Assembly: GCA_025517485.1 (NCBI GenBank)
Contig: JAOPKB010000012.1
Span: forward strand, 1 to 64,000
DNA from: Natronoglomus mannanivorans
Lineage (GTDB): Archaea > Halobacteriota > Halobacteria > Halobacteriales > Natrialbaceae
Length of the DNA stretch: 64,000 nucleotides
Reading direction: 5' to 3'
The translations under genes and the position numbers were made by a program. This document shows, piece after piece, positions 27,372-35,199 of this stretch. The notes under the pieces were generated by a model. That model was not told the DNA's origin, did not search any database, and worked only from the letters and a program-made list of their open reading frames with translations. Positions within the stretch are counted from its first letter, which is position 1. Every line of letters starts with the position of its first letter.

Positions 27372-28343
27372 ATGGTCGACTCGCCCGTCTCGAGACGTCG
27401 GTTTCTCACCTCCGTCGGCCTCGCATCGGTCCCGTTTGCGGGCTGTAGCGCCTCCGGAAGCGAGAGCGAGTGGGTCCCCGTCGAGACGCCGACCGACGCG
27501 ACGCTCGCCGACGTCGTCACGGCGAGCACCGGCACGTTCGCAGTCGGCGAAGACGGCGTCGTCCTCCGACGCGACAGCGAATCGTGGTCGGTCGCCCTCG
27601 AGGACGGCCCGGCTGGTGCCCAGAACGGACTGGTATCCGCCGACGTGACGAGCAACGGTCGGGTCGTCTGGGCCGCCGGCGACAGCGGTGCGCTCGGCGC
27701 GTACGACACCGTCGACGAAACCGTCCTCGACGTCTCCGCCCCCGAGGGCCGAACGAGTTCCTGGGAGGCGATCGCCGTCACCGGACTCGCCGGCAGCGAA
27801 CGGCTCTTCCTCGTCGACAGCTCCGGTGCGTTCCTCCGCGGTCGTCGAAACGGCGCGGACGTCGCGTGGCACGAGCCGACGGAACTGGGTACCGGCACGA
27901 GCGTCACTGCGATGGCCGTGACGCCGCTCGAGTACGGCTACGTCTGCGACACGAGCGGCGACGTCTACGAGTCGGCGGACGCCGGCGAGACCTGGACCCG
28001 GATCGGCATTGACGGCGCGAGCGTCAACTTCCACGACGTGAGCGCGGTCGACTCGGGGCACGTCGACGTCGCGGGCGGCGACGGCGTCGTCTACCGCTAC
28101 GACGGCGGCGAGTGGTCCCGAACCGTGATCGGCGAGGACCCGATTCGGGCCATTGCACGCGACCGGTACGATGCGCTAGTAGTCGACTCGCTCGGGCGCA
28201 TCTCCGAACGCACCTTCGACGGCTGGGTCGAACTCGACCGCGTCGACACCGGGAACGAACCGCTCGGGATCGCGCTGGGAACGCCCCGAACCCCGCAAGT
28301 CGTCGTTGGCGAGTCGGGGATGGTCCTCGAGCGGCGGTACTGA
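27372..28343 (+). CDS. Tat lipoprotein beta-propeller, paralogue of 14956-16248
   Basis: This 323-residue protein has a Tat signal (SRRRFLTSVG) ending in a lipobox (PFAGC), so it is anchored on the outer face of the membrane. The mature part has BNR/WD-like blades (VVWAAGDSGALGAYD, SSWEAIAVTG, YVCDTSGDVYESADAGETW, VDVAGGDGVVYRYDGG). These align block by block with the cytoplasmic protein in the dehydrogenase cluster, apart from that protein's acidic insert. It starts 2 bp after the membrane protein, indicating co-translation. Confidence 0.78.
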   Translation: MVDSPVSRRRFLTSVGLASVPFAGCSASGSESEWVPVETPTDATLADVVTASTGTFAVGEDGVVLRRDSESWSVALEDGPAGAQNGLVSADVTSNGRVVWAAGDSGALGAYDTVDETVLDVSAPEGRTSSWEAIAVTGLAGSERLFLVDSSGAFLRGRRNGADVAWHEPTELGTGTSVTAMAVTPLEYGYVCDTSGDVYESADAGETWTRIGIDGASVNFHDVSAVDSGHVDVAGGDGVVYRYDGGEWSRTVIGEDPIRAIARDRYDALVVDSLGRISERTFDGWVELDRVDTGNEPLGIALGTPRTPQVVVGESGMVLERRY

Positions 28344-28488
28344 ACTCGAATTGCCGAGTATTCGGCACTCGAGTGCGCTCGGAATGTGGCCGCCTCACCA
28401 CAGTACGTATTACCAGTTCTCGAGGAGTCGGTATACGCGAGTACGCAGATTCTGACTAAAAGAGACTAATTGTCCGATTATAGGCCTC

Positions 28489-28521
28489 TATTCTATAAAT
28501 ACACAAAAATCTACTTAAGTC
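28489..28521 (+). promoter_or_regulatory. Promoter of the 28542 lipoprotein gene
   Basis: This AT-rich stretch has a TATA-like CTATAAATAC at 28493-28502 and TACTTAAG at 28512-28519. The latter is 23-30 nt before the ATG, the spacing of a leaderless haloarchaeal transcript. Confidence 0.55.
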
Positions 28522-28541
28522 CTCCTTGTGTTTGGATAAGT

Positions 28542-29885
28542 ATGGAACAGTATCCGACCCGGCGGTCGATACTCGCGACAGTCGTGGGAACTGGAGCGCT
28601 CGGACTGGCAGGCTGTCTCGGTGGATCGACTGCCGGTGTCGACGAACCGTCCGGGGACTGGCCGTCGTTCAGATACGACGCCGCGAACACGGGTCGGAAC
28701 CCCGACGCGACTGGGCCGACGGAGAACCTCGAGATGAGCTGGGGGTACGATATCGAGTCCCTCCGCCCTGACGTCGGTCCGAGTCACGTCTCCTCGCCGA
28801 TCGTTCTGGGCGACCGCGTCTTCGTCGCGTTCGACTTCCGCGTGGGCACCGGTCACGAACTGGGGACGCACGTCGTCGCGATCGACCGGGAAACCGGGGA
28901 CGAAGACTGGCTGGAGAGCTTCGAGTACGAGCCCGAACAGGGACGGGGTGCGACGGCGACACCAGCCCAGACGCTCGAATCCGACGGAGAGACGCTATTT
29001 ATCGCGACAATTGTCGACGAGGAATCGACGCTTCGAGGGCTCGACCCGGAGACCGGTAAAGAACGCTGGAGCACCCCTCTCGGAGAGGTGTTGCACTCGG
29101 CGATGACGGTTGCCAGTGGATCGCTGTACGCTGGCGAGTACACCTTCGCAGCCTTCGACGCGACCGATGGTCACCGCGAGCATCAGTACGAGTGGGATGG
29201 AAATTACGGCCGACCTCGGTCGGTAGACCAGTACCCGCCAACGGTCGACGACGACGCGGTGTACGTCGGCGTGGAGGATACGCTCTACGCCTGGGATCGA
29301 GACGACGGCTCTCAGCTGTGGACGATCGAATCGCCGTTCGAGTCGTGGACGGACGACGGCGGAACGTGGTTCAACCAACCCGTCGTCAGCGACGACGTCG
29401 TCTACGCCGCGACCGGCGATATCGCTGCACAGGATCTGGGTGGCCTCGTCGCCGTCTCGAGCGAGGACGGCGAGTTCCTCTGGAAGACACAGCCGGACCG
29501 AGAGCCGGGGAAGCCGACGGCCGACGTACCGACACCCGAGTACGCGGCGATATACGGTCTGCCGATCGTGCTCGAGGATACGATCTGTGCGACCGGTGTC
29601 GAGTACGGTGAACGGGGTCTGTTCGGAATAGACCGCGAAGACGGCTCGATCCGGTGGTTTCGGGAGGACGTCAGTACGATCGCACTCGTGGCCGGGGACG
29701 ACGTCGTATACGCCCACTACAACGGAGCCATCGTCGCGATCGACCCCACTGACGGCGAGGTGCTGGCTGGTGGATCTCTCGAGATCGATACAGCGCAACC
29801 GGAGGGGCAGTTCCCGGCAGTCGTCGACGACCACCTGTACGTCGCCACGACGGATCGAGTAGGCGCGTTCGGTTCGTCTCCCTGA
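28542..29885 (+). CDS. PQQ-like beta-propeller Tat lipoprotein
   Basis: This 447-residue protein begins with MEQYPTRRSILATVVG and a lipobox GLAGC, so it is exported by Tat and lipid-anchored. The mature protein has repeated PQQ-type blades (AIDRETGDEDW, GLDPETGKERWSTPL, YAWDRDDGSQLW, AVSSEDGEFLWKTQ, GIDREDGSIRWF), probably eight. These domains act as scaffolds or sensors at the cell surface, and quinone binding is not implied. A relative is at 43416-44930. Confidence 0.8.
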   Translation: MEQYPTRRSILATVVGTGALGLAGCLGGSTAGVDEPSGDWPSFRYDAANTGRNPDATGPTENLEMSWGYDIESLRPDVGPSHVSSPIVLGDRVFVAFDFRVGTGHELGTHVVAIDRETGDEDWLESFEYEPEQGRGATATPAQTLESDGETLFIATIVDEESTLRGLDPETGKERWSTPLGEVLHSAMTVASGSLYAGEYTFAAFDATDGHREHQYEWDGNYGRPRSVDQYPPTVDDDAVYVGVEDTLYAWDRDDGSQLWTIESPFESWTDDGGTWFNQPVVSDDVVYAATGDIAAQDLGGLVAVSSEDGEFLWKTQPDREPGKPTADVPTPEYAAIYGLPIVLEDTICATGVEYGERGLFGIDREDGSIRWFREDVSTIALVAGDDVVYAHYNGAIVAIDPTDGEVLAGGSLEIDTAQPEGQFPAVVDDHLYVATTDRVGAFGSSP

Positions 29886-29962
29886 TCGCGTTCGCTCTCG
29901 GCTCGAGCAGCCATCACCGTGGTCCGTTATCCTTTACCTCCCGCGGGCCGAATCGGGCTCTA

Positions 29963-31450
29963 ATGACCGCACAAACCGTCCAGCAGGGCGACCTCGTCAC
30001 CGTCATCGGCCTCGAGGTCCACGTCCAGTTGGAGACCAACACGAAGATCTTCTGTGGCTGTCCGACCGAACCAACGGAGGAGCCAAACGAGAACGTCTGT
30101 CCCGTCTGTCTCGGCCTCCCCGGCGCGCTGCCCGTCCTGAACGAGGCGGCCGTCGAATCCGCCGTCAAGATCGGGAAGGCCATCGACGCCGATATCCCCG
30201 AGGAGACCCGCTTTCACCGGAAGAACTACTACTACCCCGACCTGCCCAAGAACTTCCAGATCACCCAGTACGACGAGCCGATCTGCCAGCACGGCGAACT
30301 CGAAATCTCCGTCGAGGGCCAGCGCCGCTCGGTCACCATCGAACGCGCTCACCTCGAGGAAGACCCCGGCAGCCTCCAGCACGTCGGCGGCGGCGGGGGG
30401 ATCGACAGCGCGGAGTACACGCTCGTGAACTACAACCGCGCGGGCGTCCCGCTGATGGAGATCGTCACCGCGCCGGACTTTCGCAGCCCCGCTGAGGTGC
30501 GGGCCTTCCTCGCCGAACTCGAGGAAGTCCTCGAGTACCTCGGCGTCTTCGACGCCGGCCGGGACGGCAGCCTCCGCGTCGACGCCAACCTCTCGATGAT
30601 CTCCGCGGAGGAGGCCGACGAGGACGGCACGATCGGCCTCGAGGCACTCGAGGCCGCAAACCGGACGGAGGTCAAGAACATCTCGAGTCACAAGGGCGCG
30701 GAGAAGGCCCTCGTCTACGAGGAGACCCGCCAGAAAAACGCCATCCAGCGCGGTCGCGCGATCGAACAGGAGACCCGCCACTGGGACGAGAGCCGGGGCA
30801 TCACGGTCTCGATGCGCTCGAAAGAGGAGGAGAAAGACTACCGCTACTTCGAGGAGGCGGACCTGCCGCCGCTGCGAGTCGCCGGCTGGAAGGCAGAGAT
30901 TGCGATTCCGGAACTGCCCAGCGCCCGCCGCGAGCGCTTCCAGGCGGAGTACGACCTGAGCGACGAGGCGGCCTCGAAGCTCACCTCGACCAAGCAGGTC
31001 GCGGACTTCTACGAGGATGTCGCCCTCGAGTACGATCCCGACCTCGCGGCGACGTGGGTCGCCGACGAGTTGCTGGGCGAACTCAACTACCGCGACATGG
31101 AGATCACCGACGTCGAGGGGCGACTCGAGGACGTCCACCGGCTGGTCGAACTCGTCGCGGAAGACGAGATCACCGCGAAAAACGCCAAGGAGGTCGTCCT
31201 CCGGGAGATGCTCGACGACGGTTCGGACCCCGACGCAGTCGTCGAGGCGGCGGGGCTCGGCAAGACCGGCGAGGACGAGGTCCAGCAGGCCGTCGTCGAA
31301 GCCATCGAGGAGAATCCCGACGCGGTCGCCGACCACGAGGCCGGCGAAGGCGGGGCGATCAACTTCCTCGTCGGGCAGGTCATGCAGAAAACCGGCGGCA
31401 GCGCGGACCCCGGGGACGTCAACCAGCTCCTGCGGGCCGAACTCGAGTAG
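29963..31450 (+). CDS. gatB: Asp-tRNA(Asn)/Glu-tRNA(Gln) amidotransferase subunit B
   Basis: This 495-residue protein has the classic GatB start VIGLEVHVQLETNTKIFCGC and NVCPVCLGLPGALPVLN (zinc Cys). The HRKNYYYPDLPKNFQITQYD, HLEEDPG and YNRAGVPLMEIVT motifs and the C-terminal YqeY-like tail GAINFLVGQVMQKTGG follow. It carries the kinase part of the GatCAB transamidation that makes Gln-tRNA and Asn-tRNA. gatA and gatC are not in the window. Confidence 0.97.
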   Translation: MTAQTVQQGDLVTVIGLEVHVQLETNTKIFCGCPTEPTEEPNENVCPVCLGLPGALPVLNEAAVESAVKIGKAIDADIPEETRFHRKNYYYPDLPKNFQITQYDEPICQHGELEISVEGQRRSVTIERAHLEEDPGSLQHVGGGGGIDSAEYTLVNYNRAGVPLMEIVTAPDFRSPAEVRAFLAELEEVLEYLGVFDAGRDGSLRVDANLSMISAEEADEDGTIGLEALEAANRTEVKNISSHKGAEKALVYEETRQKNAIQRGRAIEQETRHWDESRGITVSMRSKEEEKDYRYFEEADLPPLRVAGWKAEIAIPELPSARRERFQAEYDLSDEAASKLTSTKQVADFYEDVALEYDPDLAATWVADELLGELNYRDMEITDVEGRLEDVHRLVELVAEDEITAKNAKEVVLREMLDDGSDPDAVVEAAGLGKTGEDEVQQAVVEAIEENPDAVADHEAGEGGAINFLVGQVMQKTGGSADPGDVNQLLRAELE

Positions 31451-31572
31451 TTGCGCCGACGGCCTCCACATCTTCTCGTTTTTCTCACACGTGTGGTGGC
31501 GGACTCGGCACGGGACTGCACAACGCACATAACCTCCGAGGGAGAGCATAGAACAGTTCTCGGTGTTTCCCT

Positions 31573-32253
31573 ATGAGTTTCATCGCAGACATCTCCCTTT
31601 CCAGCCCCGATCTGATGCTGGTTCACACGATGCGGACGGTTCCCGACGTATCGATCGAGACGATCTATCACGCCGCAACGACCGCGTCGGTACCATCGCT
31701 GTTCTACGCGATCCAGCGTGAGAGCGTCGACCGTGAACACCTCAAGGACACCCTCGCAGACGACTCGTCGGTTCGTGAAGCGACACTGACCGAAACGCTC
31801 GAGGAGCGATGGGTCTACCGGATCGAACTCGCCCCAGACCAGTTGCTCGTCGTCCCCCGCCTCGTCGAACTCGGTGGGGCGTTCTTACACGCTCGCAGCG
31901 CCGACGTCGCCTGGACGATCGAGGCGCGACTGCCCGATCGCGAGACACTGATCGAGTTCAAATCCTTTTGCGACGAGTCCGGGATCGGCTTCGAGTTGCA
32001 GCAACTGTATCGGACGCCGGAGGCCGACGAGAGTGATTCAGTCGGCGAACACGGGCTGACTGCGGCCCAGCGCGAGGCACTCGTGACGGCCTACGAACTG
32101 GGCTACTTCGAGGAGCCACGACGGGCATCGTTGCGCGACCTCGGCGAAGAACTCGACGTCTCGTCGACGGCTGCCGGAGGCCGTCTTCGACGGGGAACGG
32201 CGCTCCTCGTCGAAGAGCTGTTGCAACCGCCCTCCGAACGGGATCGTACTTAA
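31573..32253 (+). CDS. Bacterio-opsin-activator-type HTH regulator
   Basis: This 226-residue protein ends in an HTH-10 domain (LTAAQREALVTAYELGYFEEPRR, then LRDLGEELDVSSTAAGGRLRRG), the C-terminal DNA-binding domain of Bat-type haloarchaeal regulators. The N-terminal 150 residues match the shared N-domain of the small Bat-like class, with no PAS or GAF. A CACACGTGTG palindrome lies at 31486-31495. It probably controls transcription; targets unknown. Confidence 0.82.
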   Translation: MSFIADISLSSPDLMLVHTMRTVPDVSIETIYHAATTASVPSLFYAIQRESVDREHLKDTLADDSSVREATLTETLEERWVYRIELAPDQLLVVPRLVELGGAFLHARSADVAWTIEARLPDRETLIEFKSFCDESGIGFELQQLYRTPEADESDSVGEHGLTAAQREALVTAYELGYFEEPRRASLRDLGEELDVSSTAAGGRLRRGTALLVEELLQPPSERDRT

Positions 32254-32307
32254 AGTCACAGCTAATCAAGCCCTAGACTCTCCTGTGAATCAGGTCTCTA
32301 GTGAGTA

Positions 32308-32685
32308 ATGACCGACGACCGACTCTCCAGATCAGAGACGTCCGATTCGACCGCCCCACCCACGTCTTCTACTGCCAGCACGCGATCGACGGCGAGCAGT
32401 TCGGAACCCGCGACCATTCAGACGTTCATCTATACCACCGACGAATCCGTCAGTGAGGCGGTCCTCGACGCCGTCGCGTCGATCACCGATTCCGACCCGA
32501 TCGAACTCGACCCACTCTACTACACGATCGACCCCGACGCACTCGATACTCTCTTCGAGTCCCGTCCCTACAACACTGAGCTCCCTCGAGACGTTCAAGT
32601 GACGTTTTCCTACGTCGGATTGCAGGTCACCGTCACCGCAGCGGGCCAGATCATCGTCGAAGACGAGGGCCCCGATGTCGACTAA
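32308..32685 (+). CDS. HalOD1 output-domain protein
   Basis: This 125-residue protein has a Ser/Thr-rich first 35 residues. The HalOD1 pattern follows: SEAVLDAVASITDSDPIELDPLYYTIDPDALDTLF and VTFSYVGLQVTVTAAGQIIV. HalOD1 is a haloarchaeal signalling output module of unknown biochemical role. It follows an HTH-10 regulator in the same direction, and a small acidic protein comes next. Confidence 0.8.
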   Translation: MTDDRLSRSETSDSTAPPTSSTASTRSTASSSEPATIQTFIYTTDESVSEAVLDAVASITDSDPIELDPLYYTIDPDALDTLFESRPYNTELPRDVQVTFSYVGLQVTVTAAGQIIVEDEGPDVD

Positions 32686-32760
32686 CTGGGGCCGGACTCG
32701 CCCTCGGACGGCCGTGATCGCCCGTCGACCCGTGACCGCCCTCGAGACGAGGACTGCCCG

Positions 32761-32943
32761 ATGACCGAACCGACGATCGACTGGGAACTGGAGGGGCTCT
32801 CCGAATCCGAGTTCGAACGCGCACTCGAGACACTCGTCTCGGAGGCCGTTTCCAGCGACATCACCGTCGACGGTGCCTGGGATATCGAAACGCCGCCCAA
32901 ATATGCAAATCTCACCGTCGAAATCTGGCCGCTCGAGGATTGA
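32761..32943 (+). CDS. Small acidic protein, 60 residues
   Basis: The sequence reads MTEPTIDWELEGLSESEFER and ends in WDIETPPKYANLTVEIWPLED. Composition is strongly acidic with no internal repeat. It lies 75 bp after the HalOD1 gene on the same strand. Codon use fits the neighbours and a clear ATG is present, so I take it as real. Function unknown; possibly a partner of HalOD1. Confidence 0.5.
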   Translation: MTEPTIDWELEGLSESEFERALETLVSEAVSSDITVDGAWDIETPPKYANLTVEIWPLED

Positions 32944-32973
32944 CGGCAGTGAGACGTCTGCCCGCGACTCAGA

Positions 32974-33783
32974 TCAGGTGTACCGGCGAACGACAACGGC
33001 GGTGACGAACGCTCCGATCGCGACCAGCGCTCCGAAGCCGGGTATCGCTTCGTCGACGCCGGAATCGTCGTTCGCATTGTCCGTATCGGAACTGTCGTTC
33101 TCACCGTCGTCGGCGAGTGTGATTCCGTCGGGATCGTCGTCGGTCTCGACTTCCATCTCCGAGTCACCACCACCGTCGACGAGAATCTCGCCGTCACGGA
33201 CCATCGTTCCCTGCTGATAGTCCGAGGTGAGTTCGACCTCCGAGTTGACGATTGTCAGTTCGGCCGTCGTCGGCTGGGCGTCCTCGCTGACCTCGAACGT
33301 GACGGTCGCGATCGGTCCCGTTCCGGCCGATCCAGCGTCGTCGTCACCGTCTGATTCGGATTCTCGCACCTGCGTAATCGACGCCAGCCCCGACTCGTCG
33401 TCGATATCGGTCGTCACGTCGATCGTCGTCTCGTCGGACTCCGTTTTCGCTTCGGCCGTCTCCCCCTCGAGCCAGTGTGCCCGCTCGATGTCCGTGACTG
33501 TCAGCACGTCGGGGTCGTACTCGACGCCGAACGAGACCTCGTTGACGCCGGCCCCGCCGTAGCCCTCGTGGGCACTCAACACGATGTCGACGCTGACAGT
33601 ATCGCCGGGATCGGCCTCGATCTCGTCCGGATCGAACGAGAAGAGCGCGACGGTGTCGCCGGCGCTCGCCGCTGGCGCGATCGCCCCCGTGAGAAGCAGG
33701 CCGACGGTCAGACAGACGATCACGGAAGTGACGGCCGATCTCGATCGCCACCCTCCGGACGCCTGCGACGAGTCGCCGCTCAT
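32974..33783 (-). CDS. Cohesin-domain surface protein with PGF-CTERM anchor
   Basis: This 269-residue protein has a Sec-type signal peptide (hydrophobic 19-41, ending ASAGD). A cohesin-type domain follows (VDIVLSAHEGYGGAGVNEVSFGVEYDPDVLTV and on), then a long acidic Asp/Ser/Asn linker and the C-terminal IPGFGALVAIGAFVTAVVVRR. That tail is the PGF-CTERM signal handled by archaeosortase. The ATG overlaps the stop of the iron-transporter-like gene (ATGA), so they are one transcript. It may hold surface partners together. Confidence 0.82.
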   Translation of the reverse strand: MSGDSSQASGGWRSRSAVTSVIVCLTVGLLLTGAIAPAASAGDTVALFSFDPDEIEADPGDTVSVDIVLSAHEGYGGAGVNEVSFGVEYDPDVLTVTDIERAHWLEGETAEAKTESDETTIDVTTDIDDESGLASITQVRESESDGDDDAGSAGTGPIATVTFEVSEDAQPTTAELTIVNSEVELTSDYQQGTMVRDGEILVDGGGDSEMEVETDDDPDGITLADDGENDSSDTDNANDDSGVDEAIPGFGALVAIGAFVTAVVVRRYT

Positions 33784-35117
33784 TCTGAAACCTCTTCTGG
33801 GATCTCTACCTCGACTGCGGGCATCTCGAGAAACGCCGTCTCGTATCCCCGATGCCGAGAGACCTGTGGGGGAGATTCGACGGTGATCGTCACTGTATCT
33901 CCGGGTTCCAGTTCAGCGTCGTCGAGCCCCGTCTCCGCACCGTAGTGGAGGTCGTACTCGTCGTCGAGCGTCTGCTCAAGGTCGAACGTCGCGAGTTCCT
34001 CGCCGTCGCGGTCGATCGTCGCGGAGAGTGCCATATCTGCCAGTGGAACTCGGTTGTACGGTGTTCGCGGAGAGACCAGCAGGTACGGCTCTGTACCGTC
34101 GGTGAGACGGGTGTCACCCTCGAGCAGCGAGATCACGAGAGTTGCGTCGCCGGTTTCGGGTTCGCCGAGCAGCGTTCCGGAGTAGTCCTCGGCGGGCGGA
34201 AGCGAGGAGTAGGGGACGTGTCCGTGGTCGCTGTGATCGTCGTGGTCGCCGTGGTCGTCGTCTCCATCACCGTGATGATCGTCGTGGTCACCGTGGTCGT
34301 CGTCTCCATCACCGTGATGATCGTCGTGGTCACCGTGGTCGTCGTCTCCATCACCGTGATGATCCCCGTGCTCGTCGTCACCGTGTGCTCCGTGACCGTG
34401 CTCCATCGGCTCGATCGCTCCCCGCTCGCCCCAGTGCTCCTCATCGAGATAGTCGATCCCGCCGATGACCTCCTGACGGAAGTCCTCGTCGTAGGTGAAC
34501 TCGAACGTCGCGGTCTCGGTCTCGGTGAACCGGTCCTCGAGTGCGCCGGTCTTCCTGACACCAATCGGTGGGAGGGTCACCTCGACGGTGTAGGTGCCGT
34601 CCCCGTCTAGTGGCACGTTGTCGCCGAAGTGAAAGCCCATCTCCTGGGAGATCATGGGCCACGGCGTCCGCGGCGATCCGACTTGCTGGCCGTTTTGCTC
34701 GACCCGGATCTGGGCACCCGCGTCGACGGGGAGGACGATCCCGGTCTCGTCGTCCCAGAGGGAGAACATCAGGTGGACGGCCGGACCGCCGTCTGGATCG
34801 ACGCGTTCGGTCTCCCGACCGTCGACCAGCCAGAACGGGTGTGGATAGGAGAGCATCGGTGCGAGCGTGTACTCTCCGGCCTCGATGGGCTCGAGCATCC
34901 GCATCGCCTCGCGATGAGTCGGGACGTATACGGCGTCCGGTGGGTCCTCGATCTCTGGCAGATCGGGTGTAACCTGTCTGTCGTCGTCGATTCCGTCATC
35001 GGTTTCGTCGTCCGCATCGTCGGGATCGCCGCCCAACCCGTCGCTGCCGATACACCCTGCGGCCGCTGCGAGCGCAGCGACCGATCCCGCGCAGTGGAAA
35101 AATCGTCGTCGGTTCAT
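33780..35117 (-). CDS. Iron-transporter-like (Tpd/P19 type) His-rich lipoprotein
   Basis: ATG 35117 gives 445 residues with a Tat-like lipoprotein signal (MNRRRFFHCAG, AAAGC). The N-terminal half carries YTLAPMLSYPHPFWLVDG, VHLMFSLWDD and MGFHFGDNVPLDGDGTYTVEV, which fit the periplasmic high-affinity Fe2+ transport family (P19/Tpd). A His/Asp/Gly region of three 14-residue repeats (34249-34374) divides the protein, and a second beta-sandwich-like domain follows. It lies between a DyP-like gene and a cohesin-domain gene, so an iron role is likely. Metal specificity is inferred. Confidence 0.75.
   Translation of the reverse strand: MNRRRFFHCAGSVAALAAAAGCIGSDGLGGDPDDADDETDDGIDDDRQVTPDLPEIEDPPDAVYVPTHREAMRMLEPIEAGEYTLAPMLSYPHPFWLVDGRETERVDPDGGPAVHLMFSLWDDETGIVLPVDAGAQIRVEQNGQQVGSPRTPWPMISQEMGFHFGDNVPLDGDGTYTVEVTLPPIGVRKTGALEDRFTETETATFEFTYDEDFRQEVIGGIDYLDEEHWGERGAIEPMEHGHGAHGDDEHGDHHGDGDDDHGDHDDHHGDGDDDHGDHDDHHGDGDDDHGDHDDHSDHGHVPYSSLPPAEDYSGTLLGEPETGDATLVISLLEGDTRLTDGTEPYLLVSPRTPYNRVPLADMALSATIDRDGEELATFDLEQTLDDEYDLHYGAETGLDDAELEPGDTVTITVESPPQVSRHRGYETAFLEMPAVEVEIPEEVSE
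34249..34374 (-). repeat. Three 42-bp tandem repeats encoding a His/Asp loop
   Basis: Units start at 34249, 34291 and 34333. The first two match exactly apart from the bases at the edges, and the third diverges near its end. Each unit encodes 14 residues of His, Asp and Gly. The near identity at DNA level suggests recent expansion. The loop probably binds metal. Confidence 0.8.
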
Positions 35118-35199
35118 CGTTGATTTCGTTCTGAACGTGTCTGGATATCTGTACGTTTCGAGATCGATCGTCGTCGGTGGTGACGAGAATTGCCGGAAC

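Noticed and set aside
34249..34374. 42-bp repeats as CRISPR
   Set aside because: They are in frame inside a lipoprotein gene without spacers.
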